From positions 32,076-96,075 of the forward strand of contig JAQXJP010000038.1 of assembly GCA_029008875.1 (NCBI GenBank): a stretch of 64,000 nt of DNA, written 5' to 3'. Position numbers and translations under genes: made by a program. Source of the stretch: Lachnospiraceae bacterium. GTDB lineage: Bacteria > Bacillota > Clostridia > Lachnospirales > Lachnospiraceae. The notes beneath the pieces are model-generated. The model ran no database searches. It was not told where the DNA came from and was given only the letters and a program-made list of their open reading frames with translations. Shown here one piece after another: positions 23,735-34,310 of this stretch (within the stretch, counting starts at the first letter, position 1; every line of letters starts with the position of its first letter).

Positions 23735-26191
23735 TTATTTCTTCTCCAGCGTCCTTCGATAGATTCCAAGACAGAATGCCGCATCCATCTCGGTCATCTC
23801 TTCCTTGGAGAAAGCCGCTTGTTTCACAAGCTTCATATATCTGTCCCAATCCTCTTTGGGCACCTGGGGATACAACTTCTCCAAGGTCAACGCATACTCG
23901 GCATCGGTCAGGCTCTTTCCCATTCCAGCCCAGGTCTTTTTCAACCTCTTGTATATTCTCCGATTGATCATCCTTACACTCTTTCGGTAATGTTCCCGCT
24001 TCAACTCCCGGCGAAGCAATTCCCTTTGCTTCATAATTTGGGTCTGATAGGCTCTGACAAATCCCCAGACAACTCCACCGGCGATAACCATTCCAATCAG
24101 TATCGAAAGGATTCTCCGGATCAAGGAACCATTCTCTGACTTATTTCCACCTCCGGATTCCGCCCCATTCATCGCTTGATTTCCATCACCGGTCCCAGAA
24201 TCCCCTGTCCCGGATTCATTTCCCGACTGTGTTCCTTCACCGGAGCCGGACTCCCCCCCTGTCGAGGTACCATCCGGCGTTTCATCCCCCTGCCCAGAAC
24301 CATCTTGCGCAGAATCATCCTGCGGGGACCCGGTCTGCGAAGCCTCCGTCTCCGACGCCCCGCTTGTCTGTGTATCCGAACTATCCGAAGCCCCCGCCCC
24401 GGTGCCTTCTCCTGCTCCTCCGTAGCCCGGAGTCATCTCCACAGGAATCCATCCCACATTGTCCAGATAGATTTCCGCCCATGCGTGGGCATCGTGATCA
24501 TACACCTCCGTGGGGATGCCATCCCCCAAATGATCGTTAAATTCCTGCGTCTTTATCACATAGCCGCTGGCATAACGGGCCGGAACACCCTGTGCCCGAA
24601 GCAGGCAGACCGCCGCGCTGGCAAAATGATTACAATATCCCTTATGTCCGGTGGATAAAAAATATTCTATGGCATCCTCACCCGCAGATAGTTCATCCAG
24701 TTCCAAACTGTATGAGCATTGTTGGGCCAGCGCTTTGCGCACTGCATTTGCCATCTCTACTCGATAGTAATTTCCCGGTTCCTCGGAGATTTCCTCCACC
24801 TGCTCTTCCCCCAGCCACGTCACGGCGCTAGGCACAGCCTCGGGGACATCCATATAATGCTCCGCCACATAGGCATTGTACCAATCCCAGAATTCTTGAT
24901 TCTGTGATGTTCCATAGAGGCTGTAGGACCGGTTTCCATCCCCCTGATAACTGTACATTCCCTGGGAGGAAATGTTCGTTTTCTCCGTATAGATGCCGTC
25001 CCCGGCGCAGTTCTCCAACAGAGATTTCGGATAGTCGCTGTAATAAAATCCCCCGAGATTGTGGTATTCCTCCGTGGAATAGGTGATGGTATACCACGCA
25101 CTTCTTCCCACACAAGCTCGGTATGGATTCCGAAGAATTGTGTTGCGCGCGTACTCCAACGAATATCCGGCAACACTGCAGGCCAATGAAAAATCCGACT
25201 CGTCCGTCCTCCAGTTGTGATTGATATATTCGCTGCCAAAAAAATTCTGCAGATACAGGTTATCCCGAATGTAGGTTTCTCCCTCCACGGTACAGATTAC
25301 CTTGCCCTCGTATTCCGGAGTCTTGTTGCTCACATCGTGTTTTTCCGGGGTTGTCCCCTGCAACAGCCGCATCATGGAATCGAAATCCTTCAGATTGCTC
25401 TCCCACTGCCAGATTTTCTTCTGCAGCGGCATATGGTAAGAAAAGGTCTTCATTTTCGTCGCTGTAAAAAGAAACATGGAAAAAAGCATGATTCCCAACA
25501 TGGCCAGGCATGCCGCCGCAACTCCCCAGATCTCATACGCTCTCCTGCTTCGTCTATGGGATGCCGTCTCCCATCCGCTCACTCCTCCGAATGGATTTTC
25601 CTCCCCCAATCCATAGACAAAAAGCCACAGCACCGCCGCCTGCAACAGCACCCATACGCCTGGGCTTTGCCCGATGTACAAAAGCGCCATCACCGGAAAA
25701 ACCACTGGCAAAAAGTAAGTCCAACGGATTCCCAGGCATTTGTGGATGGCGTAGGCCAACAGAATCATCAGCATGATTGCCCCAAAGCAGACAAATGCCA
25801 CGTTTTGCAAATCCAAGTTCTCGTAGACCATACCCTTTTGATAGAATTTTCCCACCAGATTCAGGTAGCAGCCCCAAGTGTTGATAGCTCCCGACCAAAC
25901 GCGCTGCCTGTTTGACACCAAGTAAATCAAGAATCCGCCCACCGGAAGAAGGGAGGCAAAACGGTTCCACATTTCCCCCAACACAACCGCCAGCGCAAGA
26001 ATTCCAAGCCCCGACACGACATACGGGGAGGTTGGTTGTACCTCCGGAAGCAGTTGCTTCCACATGCCAAAACAAATGCTCTCAAGCAGAAAAAGGGTAG
26101 CCAAATGAATCACCCCTTGACGGATGATGTGATTCTTTTGATCTCTCTTTTTCAACCATACAACATCTCTTGCCATGTCTTTTTCTATCAC
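23735..26191 (-). CDS. TgpA-like transglutaminase membrane protein
   Basis: 818 residues; the first start is GTG 26191, with an ATG five codons later (26176) equally possible. The N-terminal third has several membrane helices (DUF3488-like). A transglutaminase core follows with GYCNHFASAAVCLLRA (Cys), YDHDAHAWAEIYL (His) and GWIPVEMTPGY, where Glu stands in the third triad position instead of Asp. Then come a long Gly/Ser/Asp linker, a membrane helix (ILSILIGMVIAGGVVWGFV) and a cytoplasmic DUF4129-like tail. MoxR, DUF58 and this family commonly form one operon, and the order here is exactly that. Confidence 0.87.
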   Translation of the reverse strand: MIEKDMARDVVWLKKRDQKNHIIRQGVIHLATLFLLESICFGMWKQLLPEVQPTSPYVVSGLGILALAVVLGEMWNRFASLLPVGGFLIYLVSNRQRVWSGAINTWGCYLNLVGKFYQKGMVYENLDLQNVAFVCFGAIMLMILLAYAIHKCLGIRWTYFLPVVFPVMALLYIGQSPGVWVLLQAAVLWLFVYGLGEENPFGGVSGWETASHRRSRRAYEIWGVAAACLAMLGIMLFSMFLFTATKMKTFSYHMPLQKKIWQWESNLKDFDSMMRLLQGTTPEKHDVSNKTPEYEGKVICTVEGETYIRDNLYLQNFFGSEYINHNWRTDESDFSLACSVAGYSLEYARNTILRNPYRACVGRSAWYTITYSTEEYHNLGGFYYSDYPKSLLENCAGDGIYTEKTNISSQGMYSYQGDGNRSYSLYGTSQNQEFWDWYNAYVAEHYMDVPEAVPSAVTWLGEEQVEEISEEPGNYYRVEMANAVRKALAQQCSYSLELDELSAGEDAIEYFLSTGHKGYCNHFASAAVCLLRAQGVPARYASGYVIKTQEFNDHLGDGIPTEVYDHDAHAWAEIYLDNVGWIPVEMTPGYGGAGEGTGAGASDSSDTQTSGASETEASQTGSPQDDSAQDGSGQGDETPDGTSTGGESGSGEGTQSGNESGTGDSGTGDGNQAMNGAESGGGNKSENGSLIRRILSILIGMVIAGGVVWGFVRAYQTQIMKQRELLRRELKREHYRKSVRMINRRIYKRLKKTWAGMGKSLTDAEYALTLEKLYPQVPKEDWDRYMKLVKQAAFSKEEMTEMDAAFCLGIYRRTLEKK

Positions 26192-26266
26192 CTATCTGAG
26201 ACAATCCCTTTTTGATTCCTGCGCAACAGTTGCCCCTGTAATACCCCTGTCACTGCATCTATACTA

Positions 26267-27316
26267 TTACAACTGCAACTCCAGCATTTCCCGCCTGCCG
26301 TCCTGCCTGTTTACTTTCACTTCTCTCCCGTTTAGCCGTACTCGCTCCCGGTCCAGGGCAAGAGCATACAGATAATGCTCTCCCCGATATTTTTCCAGAT
26401 AAAACTCCTGCAACTGTTTCGTATCCGCCTCCTGCATATCCTGCATCAAAAGAACCAGCGCACTGTAATAACTCTCCTCGTCGCTGACTCTCATACGAAT
26501 CAAATCGTTCTCGCTCCTGCTCTGCCACACCACATAGTGGGGACACTCCGCATCCATCAGGGAGAACATAATGCTTGCGGCGAGCGCCAACCGCGATCCC
26601 CCCACCAGCAGAATCAGGGGACACGCCTTAGGCTGACTGTATTCCCGCACCATCAGATCATCCGCCTTGGCCGACAGTTTCCAGTGGATGCTCTGCAGCT
26701 TATCCCCGGGGCGGTATTCTCTCACCGCGAAGGTCTCACTGTTGTCCTGCCCCGGCCGCTTCTCATCGTACTCCTCGGCATCCCCATAAAAATTTCTGAC
26801 CGCTTCTCCAAGGCTTACCGGAATATCCCACACCTTGGGCAACACAACCGCGTGGTCCACTGCATATGATTTCCTTCCAAGTGAAAAGAGCCCCATGAAA
26901 TCATAGATTCGTACCCGGAGTATCCGAAACTCATAGTTTCCGGTCTCACGGAAAGAAACCTCATATTCCATGCGGTTCTCCCCGCGCATCACTTCCCCGG
27001 TGCGAAGCCATATGGTTTTTCCCTTTTTTGCCAGCGTGTTTCTGTACCATACCTTCACACGGCATTTGCGCAGGGGAAAACGGGAAGAATTCCTCATTAC
27101 CAGATGCACCCCCACCGGCTGTCCCTCCTCCGCAATTCCCAGGGGAATCTCCATGAGAAACTGCACTTTTCTCATGGCCACACCCAGATTCACCAGCGAG
27201 AAAAGCACCAGCACTGCCATGCCCACCCCCAGCATTCCGAAGGCCACGCTCTCGTACAAGATACTGACAAATAAAAACAGAATGGCCGCCCCCAAAGCGG
27301 CAATATAGCTAACCAC
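26267..27316 (-). CDS. DUF58-domain membrane protein
   Basis: 349 residues. Two N-terminal membrane helices (MVSYIAALGAAILFLFVSIL and a second following) precede an extracytoplasmic-like beta region and the DUF58 signature REYRPGDKLQSIHWKLSAKA, then DDLMVREY. DUF58 proteins carry a VWA-related fold and partner MoxR ATPases. Its start overlaps the end of the moxR gene by 8 bases. The downstream TgpA-like gene is 75 bases away. Confidence 0.9.
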   Translation of the reverse strand: MVSYIAALGAAILFLFVSILYESVAFGMLGVGMAVLVLFSLVNLGVAMRKVQFLMEIPLGIAEEGQPVGVHLVMRNSSRFPLRKCRVKVWYRNTLAKKGKTIWLRTGEVMRGENRMEYEVSFRETGNYEFRILRVRIYDFMGLFSLGRKSYAVDHAVVLPKVWDIPVSLGEAVRNFYGDAEEYDEKRPGQDNSETFAVREYRPGDKLQSIHWKLSAKADDLMVREYSQPKACPLILLVGGSRLALAASIMFSLMDAECPHYVVWQSRSENDLIRMRVSDEESYYSALVLLMQDMQEADTKQLQEFYLEKYRGEHYLYALALDRERVRLNGREVKVNRQDGRREMLELQL

Positions 27317-28271
27317 GATACTTTTCCCTCTCCATATACGAGGTGGGCTGCTTCACATGGGATAAGACATCCTTGAGAATGGCTTCCTCGCTGACCTTTG
27401 CCACCCGGGCCTTGGTATTACGCACAATGCGATGTCTGCAGACATCCAGAAAAACATCCGTCACATCATCCGGAGTGACATAGTTTCTCCCCTGCAAAAA
27501 AGCCCACGCTTTCGTCATGCGCACACAGGCGATGGTTCCTCTGGGGCTGATTCCTAACTCCACATAGTCATTCTCCCTTGTATTTTTCATAAGGTAGGCA
27601 ATGTAGGTGTAGATGTGATCGTGCATAAACACATTTTCCACCGCCTCCATCAGTTTCAGCAACTCGGATGCCCCAATCACCCGCTCCACTCCGTCCGCCA
27701 TGCGGCCATTGCTCTTGCCCTTGGCAATCTCCACCTCACTGGCAACGCTGGGATAGCCCATGCTCATGCAAATCATGAAACGGTCCAACTGGGATTCCGG
27801 AAGCAGCTGAGTTCCCGCGCTTCCCTTGGGATTTTCCGTCGCCATGACAATAAAAGGCTGTGGAACATCCTTGGTCTCCCCGTCTATAGTCACTTTCCCC
27901 TCCTCCATCACCTCCAGGAGGGCGGACTGGGTCTTGGGGGAAGTCCGGTTGATTTCATCCGCCAAAAACAGGTTGCACATCACACTGCCCGGCTGATAGG
28001 TGAATTGCCCGGTTTCCTTGTCATACATGTGAAATCCCAAAATATCCGCCGGCATCACATCCGGCGTAAACTGCACCCGGTGATTGTTCAAGTCCATGGC
28101 CTTAGAAAAAGCCAGGGCAAGCGTCGTCTTTCCCACCCCCGGCACGTCCTCCACCAAAATATGTCCACCTGCCAAAATGGCGGCGAAGGCTTTCACAATA
28201 CATTCGTCCTTGCCGGATACCGCCTTTTTCACTTCCTCAATTACCAACTGCGCTGTCCGCTTTTCATCCAT
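27309..28271 (-). CDS. MoxR-family AAA+ ATPase
   Basis: 320 residues from ATG 28271 (AGGAAAAGG upstream; a longer frame from 28304 lacks a site). Walker A DVPGVGKTTLALAF, Walker B LFLADEINRTSPKTQSALLE, sensor 1 FIVMATENP and sensor 2-side ISPRGTIACVRMTKAWAF are all visible. MoxR ATPases act as chaperones for VWA/DUF58 partners; the DUF58 and TgpA-like genes follow in the operon. A TATAAT lies at 28381-28386 about 110 bases upstream without a good -35. Confidence 0.93.
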   Translation of the reverse strand: MDEKRTAQLVIEEVKKAVSGKDECIVKAFAAILAGGHILVEDVPGVGKTTLALAFSKAMDLNNHRVQFTPDVMPADILGFHMYDKETGQFTYQPGSVMCNLFLADEINRTSPKTQSALLEVMEEGKVTIDGETKDVPQPFIVMATENPKGSAGTQLLPESQLDRFMICMSMGYPSVASEVEIAKGKSNGRMADGVERVIGASELLKLMEAVENVFMHDHIYTYIAYLMKNTRENDYVELGISPRGTIACVRMTKAWAFLQGRNYVTPDDVTDVFLDVCRHRIVRNTKARVAKVSEEAILKDVLSHVKQPTSYMEREKYRG

Positions 28272-28278
28272 CCTTTTC

Positions 28279-28359
28279 CTAACCTCCCATAACACTTTCC
28301 ACACCGGTGATGTCCTTCACCACTTCGCTTGCAATGATGAATCCGTTTCTATCCCACAT
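28279..28359 (-). CDS. Possible leader ORF upstream of moxR
   Basis: ATG 28357-28359 to TAG 28279-28281, 26 residues: MWDRNGFIIASEVVKDITGV ending ESVMGG. The frame stays open upstream to about 28398, where a TTG could start it. The stop overlaps the moxR ribosome site region. There is no convincing Shine-Dalgarno of its own, so this could be non-coding leader. Confidence 0.25.
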   Translation of the reverse strand: MWDRNGFIIASEVVKDITGVESVMGG

Positions 28360-28402
28360 ACCTCTTGATTCACTCTCACCATTATACCCTATTTCCAAGA
28401 AA

Positions 28403-28428
28403 AAAGGGGCTGTTTTTACAGCCCCTTT
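28403..28428 (-). terminator. Terminator of the chemoreceptor gene
   Basis: Minus-strand AAAGGGGCTG / CAGCCCCTTT hairpin with loop TAAAAA, followed by more T. It lies 22 bases after the chemoreceptor stop. Confidence 0.85.
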
Positions 28429-28449
28429 GGATGGTTAAATAAAAATGTC

Positions 28450-30147
28450 CTAGAACTTGAATTTCTGGGTTTGCTGAGACAGCAACTCACTTAATTCGTT
28501 CAGAAGTTCCGTCTCCTCCTTGCAATGATCGATGGTTCCGGTCAATACGTTCATGGTTGCGCTGGTCTCCTGGGTGGAAGCAGCGTTCTCCTCCGCAATT
28601 GCTGCCAGCTGTTCAATCACATTGCTGACATCCGTCTTCAGAGAATTGATGATGTTGGTCTGCTTCAGAATATCCTCGGAAGCGTTGGAAACCTGAATCA
28701 TCTCTCCGGTCAATCCCTCAAAGGAATGCTTGGTCTCATCCAATTTCTGAAGCTGTAACTCCGACTCGCGGTTCAACTCCTCCATCTTGTCAACGCTCTC
28801 CCTTGCGTTGCCCATCAGTTCCATTGCCACCGCATCAATCTCTGCGGCTCTTGCTGCGGAATCCTCTGCCAGCTTGCGAATCTCCTCTGCTACTACCGCG
28901 AAACCTCTTCCGGACTCTCCGGCTCTTGCAGCCTCAATGCTTGCATTCAAAGACAACAGGTTGGTCTGGCTTGCAATATCCTGAATCAGCGCAACCGCCG
29001 TCTTAATCTTCTCGGAAGACTCGTTGGTTGTATTAATCTGTTCAAGCACCTGATTCAGATAGATGGATGTGCGGTTATTAATCTCAATCAGTTCCTGGAG
29101 CATTCCGTTGGATTCTTCCGCCAGAGTGTTCATGTTGGCGATGGATTCCTCCAATACGTTCACTGCAGCGCTGTTGGATTCGATGGCATTACCGATATTG
29201 AGCACATGATCGCTGGCTGAAGTTGTCTCCTGCGCCTGGGAAGTACTTCCCAGTGCAATCTCTTCCACCGCACTGTTCACATTGGAAATTCCATCCACAA
29301 TATCCTTAAACTGCAATTCAAACTGATTGTTGCTGGACGCCAGTTGATCGCCCTGATCCTTAATTATCTCCACAATGCCGCGCAGTTCATCATGCATATG
29401 GCCAACCGCCCGGCTCATCATTCCGATTTCGTCATTCCTCTTATCCAATTTGGCCTGCTGCGCGTTGGGAGTCAAATCCAGACTTGCTGTCTTCTCCACA
29501 ATCTCCGTAAGTACACCGATACAAGAAATCATGTGATTCAGAATCATTGCACTGGATACCATCAACAGAATCATGACGATGACACCGGTGGCAACCATGG
29601 TGCTGGCCAACTGATTGATGGTGGCAAAAGCGTCACTCTCATCCGCGGAGATAACCAATATGTAGGATCCTGCCTTATCAATGTAGTATGCTGCGTACTT
29701 GGTAACGCCCTTAAAATCATATTCGATACAAGCAGGCTCATCGATAATGCCCTGGCCTAAATCCGCGACCAGCTTGGTTACCACCGCATTCTCCACCGGC
29801 TGTCCAATCTTCTCCGCCGTGGGATGATACAACATGGTGCCGTCGGCGGAAACCAGATATGCATAGCTGGAATCCATATCCCTGATTCCCACATCCTTGA
29901 ACATGGAGGTCATATAGTTTGTGTTCTCCAACACATTTCCCGCACTCATGGCAATGGTGGTATCCAAAATATATCCGTAATCCTCGGCCTGCGTCAGCAT
30001 GTAATTCTGTGTCACCTGCTTGATATCCTTCTTCATCATAGGAATGGTAATAATCAAATTAATTACCGTCACGAAGAGCATTCCAAACAACACAATCACC
30101 ATGATTTTGAATTTCATCGAACTCGTGAATTTTACCTTTTTCCCCAT
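28450..30147 (-). CDS. Methyl-accepting chemotaxis protein
   Basis: 565 residues. Membrane helix 1 ([20 protein letters not shown]) is followed by an external single-Cache-type sensor ([20 protein letters not shown]) and membrane helix 2 ([20 protein letters not shown]). A HAMP-like segment leads to the cytoplasmic signalling domain with the hairpin tip [20 protein letters not shown] and [20 protein letters not shown]. Ligand unknown. AGAAGGAGAG precedes the ATG. Monocistronic with its own terminator. Confidence 0.94.
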   Translation of the reverse strand: MGKKVKFTSSMKFKIMVIVLFGMLFVTVINLIITIPMMKKDIKQVTQNYMLTQAEDYGYILDTTIAMSAGNVLENTNYMTSMFKDVGIRDMDSSYAYLVSADGTMLYHPTAEKIGQPVENAVVTKLVADLGQGIIDEPACIEYDFKGVTKYAAYYIDKAGSYILVISADESDAFATINQLASTMVATGVIVMILLMVSSAMILNHMISCIGVLTEIVEKTASLDLTPNAQQAKLDKRNDEIGMMSRAVGHMHDELRGIVEIIKDQGDQLASSNNQFELQFKDIVDGISNVNSAVEEIALGSTSQAQETTSASDHVLNIGNAIESNSAAVNVLEESIANMNTLAEESNGMLQELIEINNRTSIYLNQVLEQINTTNESSEKIKTAVALIQDIASQTNLLSLNASIEAARAGESGRGFAVVAEEIRKLAEDSAARAAEIDAVAMELMGNARESVDKMEELNRESELQLQKLDETKHSFEGLTGEMIQVSNASEDILKQTNIINSLKTDVSNVIEQLAAIAEENAASTQETSATMNVLTGTIDHCKEETELLNELSELLSQQTQKFKF

Positions 30148-30299
30148 TGTTAACTCTCCTTCTTGTCTTAGGAAATATAAAAAATTACTACAGGGAAATT
30201 ATAGCACTATATCTAATTATTCGCAATATTTCGCAGGAAAACTATTCATAATATCCAAAGATTTTTTGACGAATCCTGTCACAATTTGTCGTTCAAATG

Positions 30300-32507
30300 C
30301 TATTTTTCATCCGGGACAATCAACTGCTTCGGAAGCCACTTGATCAAAAGCTTCTTCAATCGCTTGATCTCCACCGGTTTCTCCGTGAAATCGTCGATTC
30401 CGGCGCGCAGGAATTTCTCTTTGGTCAGTTCAGAATCATCCCCGGAGAGGGCGATAATCGGAACCGACCTAAAGTAATCTGACCTGGACTCATCGGTCTG
30501 TCCCACTGCCATAGCACGAATTTTGGTGGTTGCCTCCACCCCATCCATGTAAGGCATCATATAATCCATGAAAATCGCATGATACTCATTCTTGCCCACC
30601 AATTCAATGGCCTTTTCTCCCGAGGAAGCGGTGTCTACCGTCATGCCGATAGGTGCAAGCAGTTCCTCCGTAATCATAAGGTTCAGAGGAGTGTCGTCCA
30701 CAATCAGGATTCTGGCATCCGGAGCTCTAAATTGCTCCTCCTCCTGCCAAGCCTGCTTACTCACACCGGAAGCGGACGTCACCTCAATTCCGGACGCCAC
30801 CCCCTGCCAGATGGTAAAGTAAAATTCGGATCCTTTTCCGTATTCACTCTGCACACACAGCTGACCACCCATCATGGAGATAAAATCTCTGGAGATGGAG
30901 AGCCCAAGCCCGGTGCCCTCCTTGCTGTGATTTTTCTTGGTGTCCACCTGGGTGAAGGCGTTGCCCAGCTTGTGCAGATCCTCCGGCCGGATTCCCTGTC
31001 CGGAATCCCTCACGGAAAATCGCAAAAGTCTCCTTCCGATCTCCTCCTCCACACAGGAAATGCCAAGCTTCACATATCCCTCTTCCGTGAACTTTACTGC
31101 ATTGTTCATCAGGTTGATCAGAATCTGACGGATGCGAAGACTGTCTCCCACAAGATACTGTGGCACATCATCCTCAATCTCGTAGATGAGGTGAATCGGT
31201 TTGCTTCCGATGCGGTTCTCGATAATCATCTTCACATCCTCTGCCATAGGACGCAGCTCATAGGCATCCTCCACAATCTCCATCTTACCCGCCTCAATCT
31301 TGGACTGATCCAGGATATCGTTGACAATCATAACCAGGGCCGCCCCGGAATTCTTGATGTTTTTGAGATACTTCTCCTGCTTGCTGTTCAGACTCTCCGG
31401 TTCCCGAAGCAACAGGTCCGTCATGCCCACAACCGCATTCATGGGTGTGCGAATCTCATGGGACACCACCGACAGGAACGCTGATTTGGAAGCGTTTGCC
31501 GCCTCCGCAATCTCCTTCTGCTCCTGCAGTTCTCTCATGTAGTGATAGTGGTCCGTATCGTCCACCAACACGTAAACCTTTCCCTGGGGACTTCCGTTTT
31601 GTGACAGCTGCTGCACCTCAGGGGAATAGATTCTGTCCCCAATTTCGATTGGCTCATCCTTCTCGATGGCCCGCTCAAAAGCCGCCACAACGGAAAGCGC
31701 ATCCTTTTTCCAAACATCAAAAACTGCCTTGGCCGGTTTGTTGCAATACTCAATCTCCCCTTCATTATTCACCGCGAAGATTGCCTCGGACACCTCGTCC
31801 ACCACGTATTCCTTTGCCAGCTGCAGGGTATCCAGGAGCCCATATCGGAAAATCGCTACATACATGAAGATGGTTCCGATGGAATATCCCAGCACCGTAA
31901 TGTCATAATTCTTGGTAATTCCGGTGGCATTGATCAAAAAGCATAAGCTTTCCGCCACAATTGCAATTACCACATAGGTCAAGCGCCATCTGGATACTTG
32001 ATTCTTCTCCTTAATCACACAGCGGATTAATTTGTACAGACCGAATACAATGTAGAACAAAAGCAGGCCGGTATACGCGTGATGCCACGGCCCGTTTCCC
32101 GTCTCGATATAGGGAAACAACCCTTCCGTCACATATTTTCTGGAAGAATAGTACAGGTTCTGCCACTCCGTGGTGAGCACCAGCAGGTAGGTGGCCCCAT
32201 GGATTGCACCCAGTCCCCAGTAGACCTTGCGGTCGATTTTGACCTTGCAAAGGGTCATCACGAACAGGAACAGGGAAAAGGGAATCCACACTCTTCCCAG
32301 ATAAGACATCTGCACCGCACGCAGGTACGCCTCCTCGCTCTCTGCCAGCATCTCCATCAGATAGCCGGTATTATTGACCAACGTTGCCGCACAATTGAAA
32401 AACAGATACATATGAAGCTTTGTCCTGGATTTGGCAAAAATATATGCCGCCTCGATTAGCAAAAACAAAATACTTATGTACTGCACGATAAGCAAAATAT
32501 GATACAT
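30300..32507 (-). CDS. Hybrid histidine kinase, 7TM sensor-PAS-HisKA-HATPase-REC
   Basis: 735 residues; the second ATG (32507) sits six bases from GGGGAG, whereas the first (32513) abuts it. The N-terminal seven-helix sensor region (about 1-215) is followed by a PAS-like segment (AIFAVNNEGEIEYCNKPAKA), the HisKA box VVSHEIRTPMNAVVGM, an HATPase with N-box LINLMNNAVKF and GTGLGLSIS, and a receiver with MDYMMPYMDG (phospho-acceptor Asp in FMDYMMP). There is no HPt domain, so phosphotransfer needs a partner. The hybrid kinase at 43700-46630 has the same plan plus HPt. Confidence 0.92.
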   Translation of the reverse strand: MYHILLIVQYISILFLLIEAAYIFAKSRTKLHMYLFFNCAATLVNNTGYLMEMLAESEEAYLRAVQMSYLGRVWIPFSLFLFVMTLCKVKIDRKVYWGLGAIHGATYLLVLTTEWQNLYYSSRKYVTEGLFPYIETGNGPWHHAYTGLLLFYIVFGLYKLIRCVIKEKNQVSRWRLTYVVIAIVAESLCFLINATGITKNYDITVLGYSIGTIFMYVAIFRYGLLDTLQLAKEYVVDEVSEAIFAVNNEGEIEYCNKPAKAVFDVWKKDALSVVAAFERAIEKDEPIEIGDRIYSPEVQQLSQNGSPQGKVYVLVDDTDHYHYMRELQEQKEIAEAANASKSAFLSVVSHEIRTPMNAVVGMTDLLLREPESLNSKQEKYLKNIKNSGAALVMIVNDILDQSKIEAGKMEIVEDAYELRPMAEDVKMIIENRIGSKPIHLIYEIEDDVPQYLVGDSLRIRQILINLMNNAVKFTEEGYVKLGISCVEEEIGRRLLRFSVRDSGQGIRPEDLHKLGNAFTQVDTKKNHSKEGTGLGLSISRDFISMMGGQLCVQSEYGKGSEFYFTIWQGVASGIEVTSASGVSKQAWQEEEQFRAPDARILIVDDTPLNLMITEELLAPIGMTVDTASSGEKAIELVGKNEYHAIFMDYMMPYMDGVEATTKIRAMAVGQTDESRSDYFRSVPIIALSGDDSELTKEKFLRAGIDDFTEKPVEIKRLKKLLIKWLPKQLIVPDEK

Positions 32508-32636
32508 TTTCATCTCCCCTTAAATCATCGTATACACACGTTTTTCTCTCATTGGTTAACCAATCTCGTATATCCCAATTATATAGGAAAAAGGTATGTA
32601 AATCCACACGAAAATGTAAAATTCACAATTCAAGTT

Positions 32637-33428
32637 TTAGGCCGCTATATCTCTCCTGACATACGTCACATAGGCCAGCACAACGCATGCAAGCAACACC
32701 GGAATTCCAATGGCCAAACCTGCACCGTAGATGTCCTCTCCGCTCATCAGTTCCGCCGCGTTGGCATACGAAAACGGGGAAATACACCTGACTTTCTCGA
32801 TATCCGGTACCACCCTGGCAATCATATCCACGGCGTAGAGGACTAAAACCATCCCCAGCCCGACGCCCAGTTTATTCCTTTTCATAAATGAGGAAATGGC
32901 AAAGCAAATCGCGGAAACCTCCAGATCCAGGATGGTCTGAAAACTGTGGAACAGCAAAAATTCTCTCACCGGAATCTCCTCGTGCAGAATTCCGAATCCC
33001 CCGGCATAGACCAGCGCAGATATCACGTTAAACAGGATTACCAGTGACATCACCGCCAGCCATTTTGCCCAGATCACCTTGCCTCTGGATACCGGGAGGG
33101 ACAGCAAGAACTCGCCGGTGTGCCCATCCTCCTCCTTGGAGAGCATCACAGTGCTGACAATTGCTGCAAACATACATCCTCCCAGTCCGTGAATCGTTCC
33201 AACCTCTGTGGCGTAGAATCCGGTTAAGGTACCGATACTGAGTGTACTCATTCCGAAAGCGTCGGCAAACGCTCCCATGGAGGCGAAGCCTTCTGCCATC
33301 TCCTCCATATCTGCCTGCATGGTGGAATACAACAGAATGCACCCAAATCCCATTCCTGCCACGCAGATTACCCAGATCAAAAATGTCTTAACATATGACA
33401 TCATCTCACGTTTATATATGGTAAACAT
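32637..33428 (-). CDS. ABC-2 type transporter permease
   Basis: 263 residues, six predicted helices (FLIWVICVAGMGFGCILLY; VMSLVILFNVISALVYAGGF; LGVGLGMVLVLYAVDMI; VLLACVVLAYVTYV). SKEEDGHTGEFLLSLPVSRG is characteristic of ABC-2/NatB-like permeases. It works with the ATPase encoded immediately upstream (27-base gap). Substrate unknown; such LytTR-linked exporters often handle peptides or antimicrobials. Confidence 0.88.
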   Translation of the reverse strand: MFTIYKREMMSYVKTFLIWVICVAGMGFGCILLYSTMQADMEEMAEGFASMGAFADAFGMSTLSIGTLTGFYATEVGTIHGLGGCMFAAIVSTVMLSKEEDGHTGEFLLSLPVSRGKVIWAKWLAVMSLVILFNVISALVYAGGFGILHEEIPVREFLLFHSFQTILDLEVSAICFAISSFMKRNKLGVGLGMVLVLYAVDMIARVVPDIEKVRCISPFSYANAAELMSGEDIYGAGLAIGIPVLLACVVLAYVTYVRRDIAA

Positions 33429-33455
33429 ATTTTTTCTCCTTTCCTTATCCGTTCA

Positions 33456-34286
33456 CTACGCCTGATAATAATGCAAAAAAATCTCATCCAGCGGCGGATC
33501 CTCAATGAGAATATCCTCGATATCATGCCCCTGCAATTCCTTGTACAGGTCATTCAAAGCCCCTTTGTAGATGAACTCCTCCGTTTTTCCGTCACGAATT
33601 AAGTGGATTTTCTTCATGTTGGTTTTGGTGACATTTTCCACCTCATCCACCAGGAGCAGTTTTCCCTCCTTCATCACTCCCACATGCTTACAGTATTTCT
33701 TCACCTCCGGCAACACATGGGTGGACAACATGCAGGTAGCTCCGTCGGCCACATACTCCTGAATCAGCGCAAAAAACTCCGCCTGCATCAACGGATCCAG
33801 CCCGCTTGTGGGTTCGTCGAAGATGAACAGAGCCGGTCTGTGCTGCATGGCACAGACAATGCTCACCTTTTTCCGGTTTCCCAGCGACAGTTCACTGATT
33901 TTCTTATTCACATCCACCTGCAGCCGTTCACACAGCTTCTCCGTCTCAAGGGTGCAATCCCGCTTTCTCACATCCGCTGCAAGTTTCATGGTGTCTCTCA
34001 CGGTCATATTGGGATAAAACATAGCCTCCGACGGCATATACCCAATCTCCTGAAGCACCGACTCCTGATCTCTTCCTGTTTTAATCTCCCGCCCCAGAAG
34101 CCGGATGGTGCCGGCATCCTTTTGAATCATTCCAAGCATTGTCCGGATGGTTGTGGACTTTCCCGCACCGTTGGGTCCCAGGAATCCGAAGATATCTCCC
34201 TTGTCCACCGCGAAGCTCACATCGCTGACTCCACGATTTTTCCCGTAATTTTTGGTTAGATTTTGAATTTCAACTACATGTTCCAT
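33456..34286 (-). CDS. ABC transporter ATP-binding protein
   Basis: 276 residues. Walker A GFLGPNGAGKST, Q-loop, signature-like LSLGNRKKVSIV, Walker B LFIFDEPTSGLD and switch His in MLSTHVLP. The C-terminal 60 residues are the extension common in CcmA/BcrA-like exporters. Partner of the ABC-2 permease downstream, in the operon led by the LytTR gene. Confidence 0.95.
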   Translation of the reverse strand: MEHVVEIQNLTKNYGKNRGVSDVSFAVDKGDIFGFLGPNGAGKSTTIRTMLGMIQKDAGTIRLLGREIKTGRDQESVLQEIGYMPSEAMFYPNMTVRDTMKLAADVRKRDCTLETEKLCERLQVDVNKKISELSLGNRKKVSIVCAMQHRPALFIFDEPTSGLDPLMQAEFFALIQEYVADGATCMLSTHVLPEVKKYCKHVGVMKEGKLLLVDEVENVTKTNMKKIHLIRDGKTEEFIYKGALNDLYKELQGHDIEDILIEDPPLDEIFLHYYQA

Positions 34287-34310
34287 TCTTTCATCCCCTT
34301 TTCTTCATTC

